Shown: positions 25,706-36,009, counted from the first letter of the stretch. The stretch is 64,000 nucleotides of DNA from Saturnia japonica (GCA_033032175.1 CM065310.1:6758001-6822000), one strand, 5' to 3'. Notes: generated by a model not told the origin, from the sequence alone. Numbers and translations are program-made.

Positions 25706-26060
25706 GCTGTTGTGGTCGAGTGGTTTAGACTGACGGTATATCGATTCGACGGCAACAGGATCGAGCCCTAGTATACACCTACCAAGGATTTTTTCGGAAC
25801 TCTCGTATATTTACTAATTTGAATTGGCAACACTATCGGTTTGCAGTGAAGGAAAACATCATAACCTAAACGCTCGAGGAATGTTTCTGTATTACAACCA
25901 TATTATATAGAAAAATATAGAACTGGATTTCTAGGCGTTTCAAATCGCCAATACTTCGTGGGCTGGCGCGGCGTGGATATGAAGCCGTGCCTTCTCTCGG
26001 CAAAAAGCTTTGTCCAGCAGTGAGAAACTTATTAAAGGTTGGTGTTATTATATAATGTAT
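25706..26060 (+). repeat. tRNA-derived SINE family C, near full length
   Basis: The head has an A-box-like 'tggtcgagtggtttagac' and a B-box-like 'ggatcgagccc', resembling a serine-type tRNA. The body ends with 'gccaatacttcgtgggctgg' and 'gtccagcagtgagaaa'. A truncated copy is at 18385-18655. Not a functional tRNA gene, because acceptor stem complementarity is absent. Confidence 0.7.
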
Positions 26061-26524
26061 GAGGATGTAATGTTTAACTATTTATGATTAGATTTTCTAA
26101 CTAAATTTACATCGAAAACGTGATACGAAGGTAAATCTTGAGTTTATCAAAACGTCTCATGTCCTTAACTTGCACACGATTGAATTCCCAGACCCTTTAC
26201 ATTAAATAAATGAGTTTCTCCGTCGCAAGGCTCAAACAAGGCCTATGTTGCACTTAAGAACAGGTTTGATTACTGTAAACTTTGATAAAACAATGTGATT
26301 GTAACATTTCACGATGTTTCTTATGGATATACAATAAATCTACTATTCAACGTCATATGAAACAGCTAAATGCCGTTTAGATAATGTATTTCAAAGTGTC
26401 ACGCATCATAGATACTGTAGATATAATTAGTTTAAAAGTATGTTTAAATATGTAAAATATATTTTTCTTTGAATACAAATCTAATACCTACGCTACTACT
26501 GAAGAGGTAAAGTTTGTTATGTTC
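26061..26524. other. Spacer, no gene seen
   Basis: No feature supported. Confidence 0.5.
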
Positions 26525-26645
26525 CAATAATGTTCCAAGCACCTATAAGTGTGTTCCGGCTATCAGCCTCTTACTAGGCTTAGTGTGGTGCTACCCACCA
26601 TCTTGGGCCACATGGTCACTTAGGTGAGTTTAATCTCTGGAACTA
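26525..26645 (+). repeat. SINE family B 3' fragment
   Basis: 'gtgtgttccggc', 'actaggcttagtgtg' and 'gccacatggtcacttag' match the 3' half of the SINE at 45047-45375. Confidence 0.55.
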
Positions 26646-27869
26646 CTGATTCGATTTATACGATTTTATAATTTTTTTAACTAATAGGAAGCTGAAACAG
26701 CATTTTTTTCTTAAGCAATTTTGTATTATTAATAATAAAAATTATGTTTATTAAAGTAATAAATAATTACAGTACAGCTATAGGGGTTCATTGGTTCCGG
26801 ATAAAAGTAATTTTGTGTCCCATATTCCCTTTCCCTTCCTCTGAAGACATATAAAAATCATATAATCAAATACATAAAACACGGTAAAACGTGTACTTAT
26901 AAGGAAAAGTGTTTGTTCGTGTGTGTGATTCCATGAACACAAGGGTATAAGGGTCACCGTGTGTATAAATGAGTGCACTATTGTTTATGTGAGTTTATAA
27001 GCTAAGTGAAAGAAAGAAGAAGAATCAATAAGCCCTAGAGTATAAATTAACTCATAGAATTGTTTCGAAATACCTAATAAGTCTAAGATGCATAGTATTA
27101 ATAATGAAAAATGCGAATAGTTTTCATAGCAAATTATATTTATAAAATAGAAATATTACTTTACAAGACGGAGTAAAATTTCCGTATCCAGGTAGTTTAG
27201 ATTTGACAACCAATTTTTGTAATTAACGCGAACGTAGCCACGGGCATTGGTAGTACATATCATATGATAATAAAAATTTGCAAAATTAAATTAAGATTCA
27301 TAATTTTCTTATTTAATTGTCAAATAATGAAATCAACTACGAAAAACAAGGAGTGTATTTCAAAAAAAGTTTTAATCTTTTAAATCTGAAGAAGTGTTAA
27401 TCTCAGATGAGCATAAACGATTACTAACACTTAACACTGCGCACTTAACACCGGAAGATGGTATTAGGAACTTTATTATACACTAAAACAAATGAATCTA
27501 ACACTACATACTAAATACCGAATGCCTACGACAAAATAACAAAAGAACTCGATAATAACAATAACTATCTAATACTTTATGCTAACATCAAAAATATTTT
27601 CAACGCAACAAACATTCCGAGTGTCTTGGCGAGTCCCATTTGCTTTTAGTTTCGGGTCACTGTTTACAAAAAATATTTGAGAGTCACGTTAGAACAACAT
27701 TTTTAACTTTTAATATTTGTTAATACAATAAAAAAACTTCGATAAAAAATATGAAAAGGTAATCATAACCAAATAATTATTTTATAAGTATTTTAGGTTT
27801 ATACATTCAAAGTCTGAAATGTAATGTAGTTTAGATAAAAAGGCTGTTTCCTTGCTTCACATATATTTA
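26646..27869. other. Spacer, no gene seen
   Basis: A weak Helitron-like terminus ('gtagccacgggcattggtag') at about 27233-27254 is the only recognisable motif. Confidence 0.45.
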
Positions 27870-28140
27870 AACACAATTGGTGCCCCACGGTTTCACTTGT
27901 GTTAAATTTCTTTGACTAACTCCCCATCACGCCACTTCGTCTTCTTATTTCCTGCACTTGTGTACTTTATCGCACTAAAGCTTTCCAGATTTCTTGACGT
28001 TCATGGTTTCTGCTCCGTTTCTTAGCGTCGTAGCGTGAAATTATATAATATGCCTTTTCTCAAGAAATGGGTTATAAAATACAAAAATATTTTTTTCAAA
28101 TATGACCAGCACTTTCAGAGATTTGTGCGTTCAAAAAAAA
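27870..28140 (-). mobile_element. Helitron-like family F copy
   Basis: Plus-strand start 'tggtgccccacggtttcac' is the complement of the GGGGCAC-type 3' terminus seen in other families. It is followed by 'cttcttatttcctgcactt' and 'cagatttcttgacgttcatg', shared with 9430-9560. Confidence 0.55.
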
Positions 28141-30175
28141 AAGAATAATTACAGCATAATATTACTTAGTATAGATAAATAGAAACATTTGGTTTTAATC
28201 CTTTTAATCACCACATATCAACGACTTCCGAACGAGATTTCAACGTTTTTAAATAAAAGGTTTTTGTAGCTATTTGTAGACTTCCTTGGTTTCTTCTGGA
28301 GACGCTGGAGGTTGTATATTGTAATTGAAAACTATCGCTCGTATTAGACATCTAAACTTAAATAAGAGAACTTGTACTTATTTTTATTATTAGTATGACA
28401 ACTAAAATTTGGTAGCGCGTATTCGCAAGCATAAATAACGGTATTTATAGAAACAATGAAAATATATAACGAGTTGGTCTGTGGGTCATTGAGATGTCTA
28501 AATTAGGTTTAAAATATATAATACTCGTATTACATGATTACATGTGGTCGGTTATGTAAGTTAAGCCAGTATTAATATTTAGGTAGGTTCCACAGCTTCA
28601 TAAATTCCATAATCACCCATATCATTGCTATTTACCGCGAAACGTGTTTGTACTGTAGAGGGTAAATTAGTGCAAGGGCAGATTATATTGAATACTAAGC
28701 CAAACAACGACCTTTAAGTTGACAGAACAAAAGCTAAAACGTGTCAAACAAATTGATTGAATGTTTAATAAATATGTTATTCTTCTTTCAAATTAAACTC
28801 ATGATATCTAATTTCGATTTATTAAAATAGTCAAGTAATCAATTTGTCAAGTAATCATTTTAAAATCCATCAAAAAAAAAAAGTTTTCATGAGAATTTAC
28901 AGATGACGAAAATCTTCCAAAACCAACAATAACATTTTCAGAAGAATGGTCATAGAAAATAATTGAGGCAAATAGATATTACACTTTATTAAGTATCAAA
29001 AAATGTACCGATAACATAAATTGTTCTCATCAAAACACTTAATATACATTTAATCGATTGGACACCGTTAACAAAAAAAATTAAAATCGATAAAAAATAT
29101 AAATGTTACTATTCCGATGTTCACTCTATTGAATAATAATGTACCTATCGAGTATCGATATATTCGAGTGTCATTATTGTAAATTTTATGGCCAAGATTA
29201 CTTAATTAATATTAGTGTTTTTTTTTTTATAAATAGGATAAGTATATCACTTTTACTGTATGATATTTTGTGTAATTATAAGGCTATTCTTCCTTGCGAC
29301 CTGTCATCTATCCTATCTCGCAGTAATAATATATATATTAAATCATTAGTAAAATTTCTTAATCATCATAAATTGTCATTGTAGGTTTCTAATATTATTT
29401 TTAATTGTATTTATTTATTGCCACTTCTTCATTTACCCGCCTATTCCCTCCATCGGCCTAATGTATCGAAATCGCATAACTTGAAAATGGCAGTAATAGT
29501 CTCTAAAGTGGACTAGGTTGCCAAGATTGAAATAAGAAGAAGTATATCACTTTCAACCGTGTAAGTTTTAATGAGGTAGGTAAATGCTTTGTTTCGGACG
29601 TTGTATTGATTATAATTTAAAATGTTTATAGTGGCAAAAATGTTGCTACCTACCTATATTTGCATAATTTTGCAAAGGTCAAAATGATTTGCATAAACCT
29701 CTGACATAGATTCAAATCCTTAACGATAAATTTCATTTTTATTTTTGTAGGTACGTTGTATTTTATTTTAAACTGTTCCGTACTTGAAGTATTTCTGGTT
29801 TGCGTTTATCTCACGTGAGATTAAATTGTAATAAATGTAGATTTAATTTAGGAGTAGTAATAATAATAATAATAATAATATTTTATTTAGTACTCGGATA
29901 CATAACATCCATATAGTATATTCTCTGATTGATTTTTGTTCAAACATCATTAGTGCAATGAACGAAATCATAAGTCAATTATTTGTTAATAAGATTTTAT
30001 CACATATTATTTCATAGTTAGAAATAGAAAAATAAGAAGAACTGGTTACGAAGATTATACTTCGTCTAAACATGAAAAAAAGTACACCATAGCTATAGAA
30101 ACCAAGTTATCTAATTGTTGTATTATTTTGATACATCTACTATATTTATTGACATTGATTTACAAACGAATACCT
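28141..30175. other. Spacer with AAT microsatellite
   Basis: A clean trinucleotide AAT run lies at about 29854-29880. The rest, up to the retroelement's left flank, is AT-rich with no supportable gene; the 81-codon frame at 29139-29384 is low-complexity. Confidence 0.5.
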
Positions 30176-30482
30176 AGTTAAATTTCGGGAGCACTGCCGA
30201 GGGTTTTTAAAAAGTCTAAGACAAGACTGATTCTCAAGAAGCTTTATTAAGAATGCTTTTATTTGTTACAAATGTCTCTTTTATAAACTCTTATTCTATA
30301 AACACAAAGTGGGGCTGTTTACTATGAAATAATGAGAAATATGTCGCAATACATTCAGTCAAAACACCAGGTGTCTATCAGTAGTTTGCAGACATAATAT
30401 GGGTTAAAAACGTAACATCAGCATTTCTAACGTATGTACCAATTAACAAGACGTAATAAGAGAGGGTACAGACTGCATAACT
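30176..30482 (-). repeat. 3' LTR of the errantivirus
   Basis: 307 bp, identical by eye to 35565-35871. In element orientation it contains a TATA-like 'tttataaaaga' and two AATAAA signals ('caaataaaag' and 'ttaataaagc'), and it ends 'aaatttaact'. The env reading frame runs 40 bases into this LTR, stopping at 30443-30445. Confidence 0.9.
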
Positions 30483-32185
30483 CCTCCCCCCTCAAGTTCG
30501 AAATTATCAGAGGGATGATTATCACTATGATTATTTCGATAGCAATAATTTTTACAAAAACTGAGCTTATATACTAAGAATACAAGAATTAATAGAAATA
30601 TAATCACATATAACAATAAAGTTCCGGCACTAACACTTTTTACATTAATAATTCTTTCACTTGATGTTTTTAGTTCACTTTCACCGATTTTTAAAAGATT
30701 ATTTAAATGTTGAAGATTTATTAATTCACTGTTATCCAAATTGATGGGTTCACGTTGCAATTGTTGCTCAGTAATTGTTATTTCGGGAAGATTAATAATC
30801 GGTAATTTTGACATCTTCAAATTACTCGTAGTAATATGGTGAGCTTTTAGCGTAATTTCACCAATTTTAACATCGCAATGGTCATCTAGGACGAGGAAGT
30901 ATGTCCCTTCTATATTTTCTTTCGTTATTTCGTCGTTACAAATTTTTGATAATATATTCTCAGCGTTACTATGAAGAATCCATCTCTCTTTTCCAATTGG
31001 TTGTATCTTAATGGTCTTAATTTCAACTGGTACTGGATGACAAGAACTCGTATTCGAAGAAAATTGAATTAATGCTGTTATGCAAGTGTCTTCTGAAGTT
31101 GTTCGAGAATCATCCTCGTGACACAGGAACATTTCGTCGTGAAGTTCATTACAAGGTAAAGTGAGCGAGACAAATTTAGACCCTTTTACTAATAGGTAAG
31201 GAAATTTAGGAATAATGATGGTGGTATGATTAGAAGGATTGGTCATAGGTATTGGAATTGCTCTGTAGTATGTATAAATTTCATCTCTAATTATTGGTAT
31301 ATCTAAAATGAATGTTATTTGACTTCCTTTTGTATAAGCTTTAAGCTCTATACATTGCTCTATTTTAACTAAATTGTCATAACTTACTGGATACACAAGT
31401 TTGTAGAATTTCTCTATCTTTTTTAACAATTCTAATAATTCATTTGAGTTTATAAGAGATTGGTGTAATATTTTTAATTTACTGAATGCCAGAGAAGTTT
31501 CAATTTCATTCAACCGAATGTAGAGTAGTTGAAAATTATGGAAAAATAAATTATAAACATTAATAAAATTATGGGTAGTTATATCAATATTAGTTTGATT
31601 TATTAATTTTTTTATTTCTCGTAACTCTTTATCTATTCGAATGAAATTGTCCTTCGTGAAATTTGTTATCTTTATCATTGATTCAGAAATATCTGATATT
31701 AAGGTTACCTTTTTAATGAGTGTATTTTGGCGTGTCGTTAGAGAATCAATCATATTTTCATATCTTAAAGCATCATTATGATCTAAGTTACCAGTTATAA
31801 GCTTAATAATAGATCCAAGAGGATTGAGAAGTCCACGTTTAATTCTAGTTGATGGAGATAACTGTTCTAATTTTTGAATACTAATATTCATTACATAATT
31901 CGTTTGAAGCTTTACATTAAAAAGTTGAACACTAGATGTTTCATTATCAAAATGTGTTTTTAAATATTGATTAAATTTAGTATATCTTTTTATATTGAAT
32001 TCTAAATCCTCACGTATCAGACTTAAATCTAAAATCTTAATTATTGTCCACTTATCATAACTTACACTAGCTTGACCTTGTTTCACAAGGACTATACCGG
32101 GATTTTTATCGATTCTGTGAAGTTGAAGGGCGTGAATCCTGATGATCAGAGCCAGGAGCCCGAGGAGGTACCTGCGAAGGTCGTT
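30443..32185 (-). CDS. Errantivirus Env (baculovirus-F-like fusion protein)
   Basis: Open for 580 codons from just after a stop at 32186-32188 to the stop at 30443-30445. The frame has no ATG upstream of its conserved start region; a GTG at 32084-32086 is not a credible start. Residues encoded at 32165-32130 form a leucine/isoleucine-rich signal-peptide-like stretch. A furin-type site Arg-Ile-Lys-Arg is encoded at 31846-31835, followed by a Gly-Leu-rich fusion-peptide region ending near Thr-Gly-Asn-Leu-Asp. A transmembrane segment is encoded at about 30640-30562, followed by a cytoplasmic tail of about 40 residues. In related errantiviruses Env is made from a spliced RNA, which would supply the start codon; a possible acceptor 'ttcgcag' lies at 32172-32178. 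The frame overlaps the Gag-integrase ORF by 80 bases. No internal stop or shift was seen. Confidence 0.85.
   Translation of the reverse strand, partial: NDLRRYLLGLLALIIRIHALQLHRIDKNPGIVLVKQGQASVSYDKWTIIKILDLSLIREDLEFNIKRYTKFNQYLKTHFDNETSSVQLFNVKLQTNYVMNISIQKLEQLSPSTRIKRGLLNPLGSIIKLITGNLDHNDALRYENMIDSLTTRQNTLIKKVTLISDISESMIKITNFTKDNFIRIDKELREIKKLINQTNIDITTHNFINVYNLFFHNFQLLYIRLNEIETSLAFSKLKILHQSLINSNELLELLKKIEKFYKLVYPVSYDNLVKIEQCIELKAYTKGSQITFILDIPIIRDEIYTYYRAIPIPMTNPSNHTTIIIPKFPYLLVKGSKFVSLTLPCNELHDEMFLCHEDDSRTTSEDTCITALIQFSSNTSSCHPVPVEIKTIKIQPIGKERWILHSNAENILSKICNDEITKENIEGTYFLVLDDHCDVKIGEITLKAHHITTSNLKMSKLPIINLPEITITEQQLQREPINLDNSELINLQHLNNLLKIGESELKTSSERIINVKSVSAGTLLLYVIIFLLILVFLVYKLSFCKNYCYRNNHSDNHPSDNFELEGGGVMQSVPSLITSC
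30483..30493 (-). other. Polypurine tract
   Basis: In element orientation, 'gaggggggagg' sits directly before the 3' LTR. This is the RNase-H-resistant primer site for plus-strand DNA. It lies inside the env coding frame, where it encodes a Glu-Gly-Gly-Gly run. Confidence 0.85.
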
Positions 32186-34958
32186 TTATATCCTTAATAG
32201 GCACGTTTGTTTTTCGAGTTTTCATTTTTACAGGACAGATATTTCTGTCAATTTTACCATATACTTGTGCTTTTTGATAACGCGGTTTATCTTTACTTCG
32301 CCTTGTATTAACACCTTTTACAAATATAGTGTCCTCTTCTTGAATATCAAATGATGTTTCACCACCACGTTTTGTTTTAATCTTTTCTTTATTTTCAATT
32401 ACTTTGTCTGTTAAATATTTATAAAGATATTTCGTTCGTTTCATATGATCGTTTACTAATTGTTGCGTATATTGTTTGTTAAAGTTTACTTCAAAAGTAC
32501 TATTAGAATCAGTGTGTCCAAAAACTACTTCAAATGGTGTAAGACCAGTCGTTGAGTGAATGGTTTGATTGTATGACATAATTGCATAAGTCATAACGTT
32601 AGCCGCGTCAGTTATTTTATGTTCATATTTAGCGATACGATATATTTCTAAAATAGTTGAATGGAATCTTTCAATTAAACCCATAGAATTAGGATTATGT
32701 GGAGTGCTTATGTGTAATTCTATTTTATAAAATTGTAATGTTTCTTTTAAAAGTGTATTGTTGAATTCAGTACCAGAATCAGCACTGATCTTATTTGGTA
32801 CGCCATAAAATGAGAAAAATTTAATTAAGGCACGAACTACTTCAGGTGTAGAGCGATTGGATATTTCAAAAGCCTGACCTAGTTTACTGAAAGCATCTAT
32901 TATGGTAAGGAAGTAGCTTCCTTCTATAGAGAATATATCTATAAATATTTCAGCAAAAGGTTTTGTTTGAGTTTGCGTTAACATTAATTCTGGTTTTAAA
33001 GGTTTGCGATCATATTTTAGAGTTTTACAAGTTTCACAAGAATTGATTACAGAAGCGACTGTTATATCCATATTTGTCCAAAAATAATTACGCTTTAATT
33101 TCATAAGAGTTTCTTTGATTCCACGGTGACTTGTTTTACCTTGATGATAAGCAAGTATAGTGGCACGTTGCTCTTTTTCATCACCTAAGTATATAACTCT
33201 TTTAGTACATTCATATATTTTGACGGTATCTTTTTTAAATAGTTTTATCACGGCATTTGTAAATTGTTTACGGTGAATTTCGCTCTCAAAGTAAAAGAAA
33301 TATTTAATTTTAGGTTTTATATATTCTAAAAGAAATTTCTTAACAAGGTTAGTGTTGTTTACAGGTAAATGTACTTCCAAAATTTTTTGTTTTTCATGTG
33401 ATAAGTCTTTTATTGATAATTGGTTTCTGTTCCAAGTAAAAATAAGGATTTGATTAGGTTTTGTGTCGATGGCTTCTTCAATAATGGGAATACCATTCGT
33501 ATCAATATCTTCAGCAGAATGTATGGTTTCCGGTAATGAACAGGCAGTAATAGTACTGGATGAAGGAGAACGAATTGGGTGAGTTAAAGTCTTATCGGAA
33601 TCTGAAGGAATAGTTAACGTTTCTGATGAGTCTGAAATTAGTATTGGACTCTCAGATCGTTCAGTGTCACTCACGTTTACTCGTAAGGACATATCGTCCT
33701 TTAATATATTTAATTTAATTCGTGATAGAGCATCAGCATTACTATTTTGTTTACCGTTCTTGTATATTATGTCATGATAATCGTCATAAGCAGTTTGTTG
33801 ATTATCGTCAATGAAATAATGATTTTCATATTCTGTATAATCAGGTTGATAGTCTTGGTATTCAATTTCAGGGTCGTTCATTTCTAAAGACTCTATCATA
33901 TTTTGTCTAATAGGACGAGCTGTGCGCATTGACACATCGCTTGCCTGAAATTGAGGTGGATTACGTTGAGGTTGATTTTGTGGTGGTATACCAAATTTAA
34001 ATTGTTGATTTGGCATGTTGAAATTAGGTCGGTTTTGTGTATTGTTAAATTGTGGTTTGAACCCTTGTTGATTAGGAATACCGAATTTAAAATTATTATT
34101 TCCAAAATTTGGTTTATATCCTTGTTGGTTTAGGTTAGGTCTGAATTGTACATTTTGATTTGGAATACCGAATTTAAAATTATTATTATACGGTTTAAAA
34201 TTATTTTGTGTTTGGTATGGAATTCCGAATTTAAAATTTTGTTGTCCGGAATTAAATGTATTTGGCACAAATGCAGGTTGAGGTTTGAAATTGTTATTAA
34301 AATTATTTGTTAAAGTAGGCGTGAAAAATTGTTGAACTGGTTTAATATTAGATTTATTTTTATTTTTAGAATTGTACTGATATTGAAAATTGACCTCCTC
34401 CATGACAACACTTAGTGCGTTTTCTAAAACGGTACAACCTTTAAGTCGCACAATTCGAATTAAATCCTCTGGTAAATTATATAAAAATACATTCAAGCAC
34501 ATATTATTATAGATAATCATTTTAGCGGCTTTGAGGCCTTCATCAGTTAATAAATTGACCTTGGAGAAGAGGGTGCAGCGTGTTTGTTGTATCCTGTTAC
34601 AAAATTGCGTATATGTTTCACCAACTTTAATTTTTAAATTTTCCAACTCAATTGCCACACACTCTTCCGATCTAGGATCACCAAAATGTTGAATCAAAAC
34701 AGCTCTTAATTGTTCCCAAGTTGTTATGTCTTCTCTTTCACTTAGTAGAGCAGCGGCTTTACCACATAATCTACTAGTTATAGCATGAAACACATATGTA
34801 GTTTGAACAACATTGTTTGATCCGCTAAAATTTCTGATTATATATTCACTTTTTTTAATAAATAAATTTAAAGTATTTTGATCACCATCGTACTTGGGAA
34901 TTAAACTTAAAAGTTCTTTTGATACTAATTGAATTGTTGATTCATTGTTGCGTTGCAT
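32106..34958 (-). CDS. Gag-integrase fusion ORF (PR, RT and most of RNase H deleted)
   Basis: One uninterrupted 950-codon frame with an ATG start at 34958. Residues 1 to about 394 are Gag: a helical capsid-like part, then an Asn/Gln-rich tail with four 'FKFGIP' repeats and no CCHC knuckle. From about residue 395 the text becomes the very end of RNase H ('NADALSR', residues 407-413). It continues through a tether into integrase: HHCC zinc site H605, H611, C641, C644, and catalytic D674, D727, E763 with the usual 35-residue D-E spacing. In errantiviruses gag and pol are normally joined by a -1 frameshift, and about 2 kb encoding protease, RT and RNase H should lie between. Here the deletion junction (near 33770-33785) has left both parts in frame. 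Whether the protein is made and assembles is unknown. Confidence 0.88.
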   Translation of the reverse strand: MQRNNESTIQLVSKELLSLIPKYDGDQNTLNLFIKKSEYIIRNFSGSNNVVQTTYVFHAITSRLCGKAAALLSEREDITTWEQLRAVLIQHFGDPRSEECVAIELENLKIKVGETYTQFCNRIQQTRCTLFSKVNLLTDEGLKAAKMIIYNNMCLNVFLYNLPEDLIRIVRLKGCTVLENALSVVMEEVNFQYQYNSKNKNKSNIKPVQQFFTPTLTNNFNNNFKPQPAFVPNTFNSGQQNFKFGIPYQTQNNFKPYNNNFKFGIPNQNVQFRPNLNQQGYKPNFGNNNFKFGIPNQQGFKPQFNNTQNRPNFNMPNQQFKFGIPPQNQPQRNPPQFQASDVSMRTARPIRQNMIESLEMNDPEIEYQDYQPDYTEYENHYFIDDNQQTAYDDYHDIIYKNGKQNSNADALSRIKLNILKDDMSLRVNVSDTERSESPILISDSSETLTIPSDSDKTLTHPIRSPSSSTITACSLPETIHSAEDIDTNGIPIIEEAIDTKPNQILIFTWNRNQLSIKDLSHEKQKILEVHLPVNNTNLVKKFLLEYIKPKIKYFFYFESEIHRKQFTNAVIKLFKKDTVKIYECTKRVIYLGDEKEQRATILAYHQGKTSHRGIKETLMKLKRNYFWTNMDITVASVINSCETCKTLKYDRKPLKPELMLTQTQTKPFAEIFIDIFSIEGSYFLTIIDAFSKLGQAFEISNRSTPEVVRALIKFFSFYGVPNKISADSGTEFNNTLLKETLQFYKIELHISTPHNPNSMGLIERFHSTILEIYRIAKYEHKITDAANVMTYAIMSYNQTIHSTTGLTPFEVVFGHTDSNSTFEVNFNKQYTQQLVNDHMKRTKYLYKYLTDKVIENKEKIKTKRGGETSFDIQEEDTIFVKGVNTRRSKDKPRYQKAQVYGKIDRNICPVKMKTRKTNVPIKDIKRPSQVPPRAPGSDHQDSRPSTSQNR

Positions 34959-35546
34959 TTTGAATTGTATTTATTTAATTAAACACACACAAAGTAAAAT
35001 TCACAAAATTAAAATTCACAAAATAATATTTTCAAAATAAAATTCACAAAATAAATCTTATAACAAAATTATCAAAATCAAAATTCTCAAAATTAAAATT
35101 ATCGAAATTAAAATTATCAAATTAAAATTCTCAAAATTAATATTTATTATTAATATTTCTCAATATCTTATAATCTATGAAGTCAAATAACTTTCGACGA
35201 TTTTTATTCGAAAATTATGAAAAATAATTTTCAACGATGTTTGTTTGAAAATTATAAAAATTTGTTAAATAATTTTCAACGATTTTTGTTTGAAAATTAT
35301 AACAATGTCCAACGAAAAATACAACCACAGAAAATAACAAGGACGAGACAAGGATTGTAAAAATGGTCACTTACAGTCTGCTCGTTCCCATGTCTTGCCG
35401 TATAGCTGCTTTCGCTTTTAGGACAGGATCTCTCGGAAATAGATGTGGAACCCGACGTTAACTTATTTATTGGTTCGTAGATACTCAAAATCTGCACATG
35501 AGACCGATTTGTAAGACTCGAACACAGACTTTTATTGTTGATTGAG
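34959..35546 (-). promoter_or_regulatory. Errantivirus 5' leader with two repeat arrays
   Basis: Non-coding leader between primer site and gag. At 34996-35138 there are about ten imperfect units of an AT-rich 'aaaattcacaaaatt'-like word. At 35193-35218, 35230-35255 and 35275-35300 there are three 26-bp units of the type 'ttcaacgattttt..gaaaattat', with the flanking 'ataattttc' forming 9-bp inverted repeats with 'gaaaattat'. In Drosophila gypsy the equivalent leader holds the Su(Hw) insulator; no Su(Hw) core word was found here, so a regulatory role is inference. Confidence 0.55.
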
Positions 35547-35564
35547 TATCCTACCGGCTGCGCC
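35547..35564 (-). other. Primer-binding site, tRNA-Ser
   Basis: The plus strand reads 'atcctaccggctgcgcc' followed by the LTR's A. This equals the 3' end of insect tRNA-Ser with CCA, with one mismatch ('ccgactgcgcca' expected). It lies immediately beside the 5' LTR. Serine tRNA priming is known for several errantiviruses. Confidence 0.85.
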
Positions 35565-35871
35565 AGTTAAATTTCGGGAGCACTGCCGAGGGTTTTTAAA
35601 AAGTCTAAGACAAGACTGATTCTCAAGAAGCTTTATTAAGAATGCTTTTATTTGTTACAAATGTCTCTTTTATAAACTCTTATTCTATAAACACAAAGTG
35701 GGGCTGTTTACTATGAAATAATGAGAAATATGTCGCAATACATTCAGTCAAAACACCAGGTGTCTATCAGTAGTTTGCAGACATAATATGGGTTAAAAAC
35801 GTAACATCAGCATTTCTAACGTATGTACCAATTAACAAGACGTAATAAGAGAGGGTACAGACTGCATAACT
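35565..35871 (-). repeat. 5' LTR of the errantivirus
   Basis: 307 bp, identical by eye to the 3' LTR. Promoter and polyadenylation signals are as in the other copy. The flanking duplication ACCT follows at 35872-35875. Confidence 0.9.
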
Positions 35872-36009
35872 ACCTACCAAATATTGTGTCTGTTCCTTTT
35901 TCATAAAACTTATTGCAAGATTTTCTATAGTAGCTATCTAATTTATCAATATTTTATCAAATTTAGTATTTCTTAATTTTCATAGTATTTCAAAATGAAA
36001 AAATTTCAA

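Larger units (their letters stand above)
30176..35871 (-). mobile_element. Errantivirus (Ty3/gypsy group) with internal pol deletion
   Basis: A 5,696-bp LTR retroelement in minus orientation. Two 307-bp LTRs flank gag, a remnant of pol and env. The element is bounded by the 4-bp direct duplication ACCT (30172-30175 and 35872-35875). The LTR ends read AGTT...AACT, as in gypsy-group errantiviruses. A tRNA-Ser primer site lies next to the 5' LTR and a polypurine tract next to the 3' LTR. Errantiviruses of Lepidoptera (TED type) are around 7.5 kb; here protease, reverse transcriptase and almost all RNase H are absent. I found no base difference between the LTRs, which implies a recent insertion. 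It can act only if enzymes are supplied in trans. Confidence 0.9.

Noticed and set aside
32084..32086. GTG as the env start codon
   Set aside because: Eukaryotic initiation at GTG is rare, and conserved Env text including the signal-like stretch lies upstream in the same frame.
32106..34958. Gag-integrase as a natural compact element rather than a deletion product
   Set aside because: The last RNase H residues remain at the junction with no RNase H core before them, which is the footprint of a deletion. A propagating deleted lineage is still possible and is kept as a finding.
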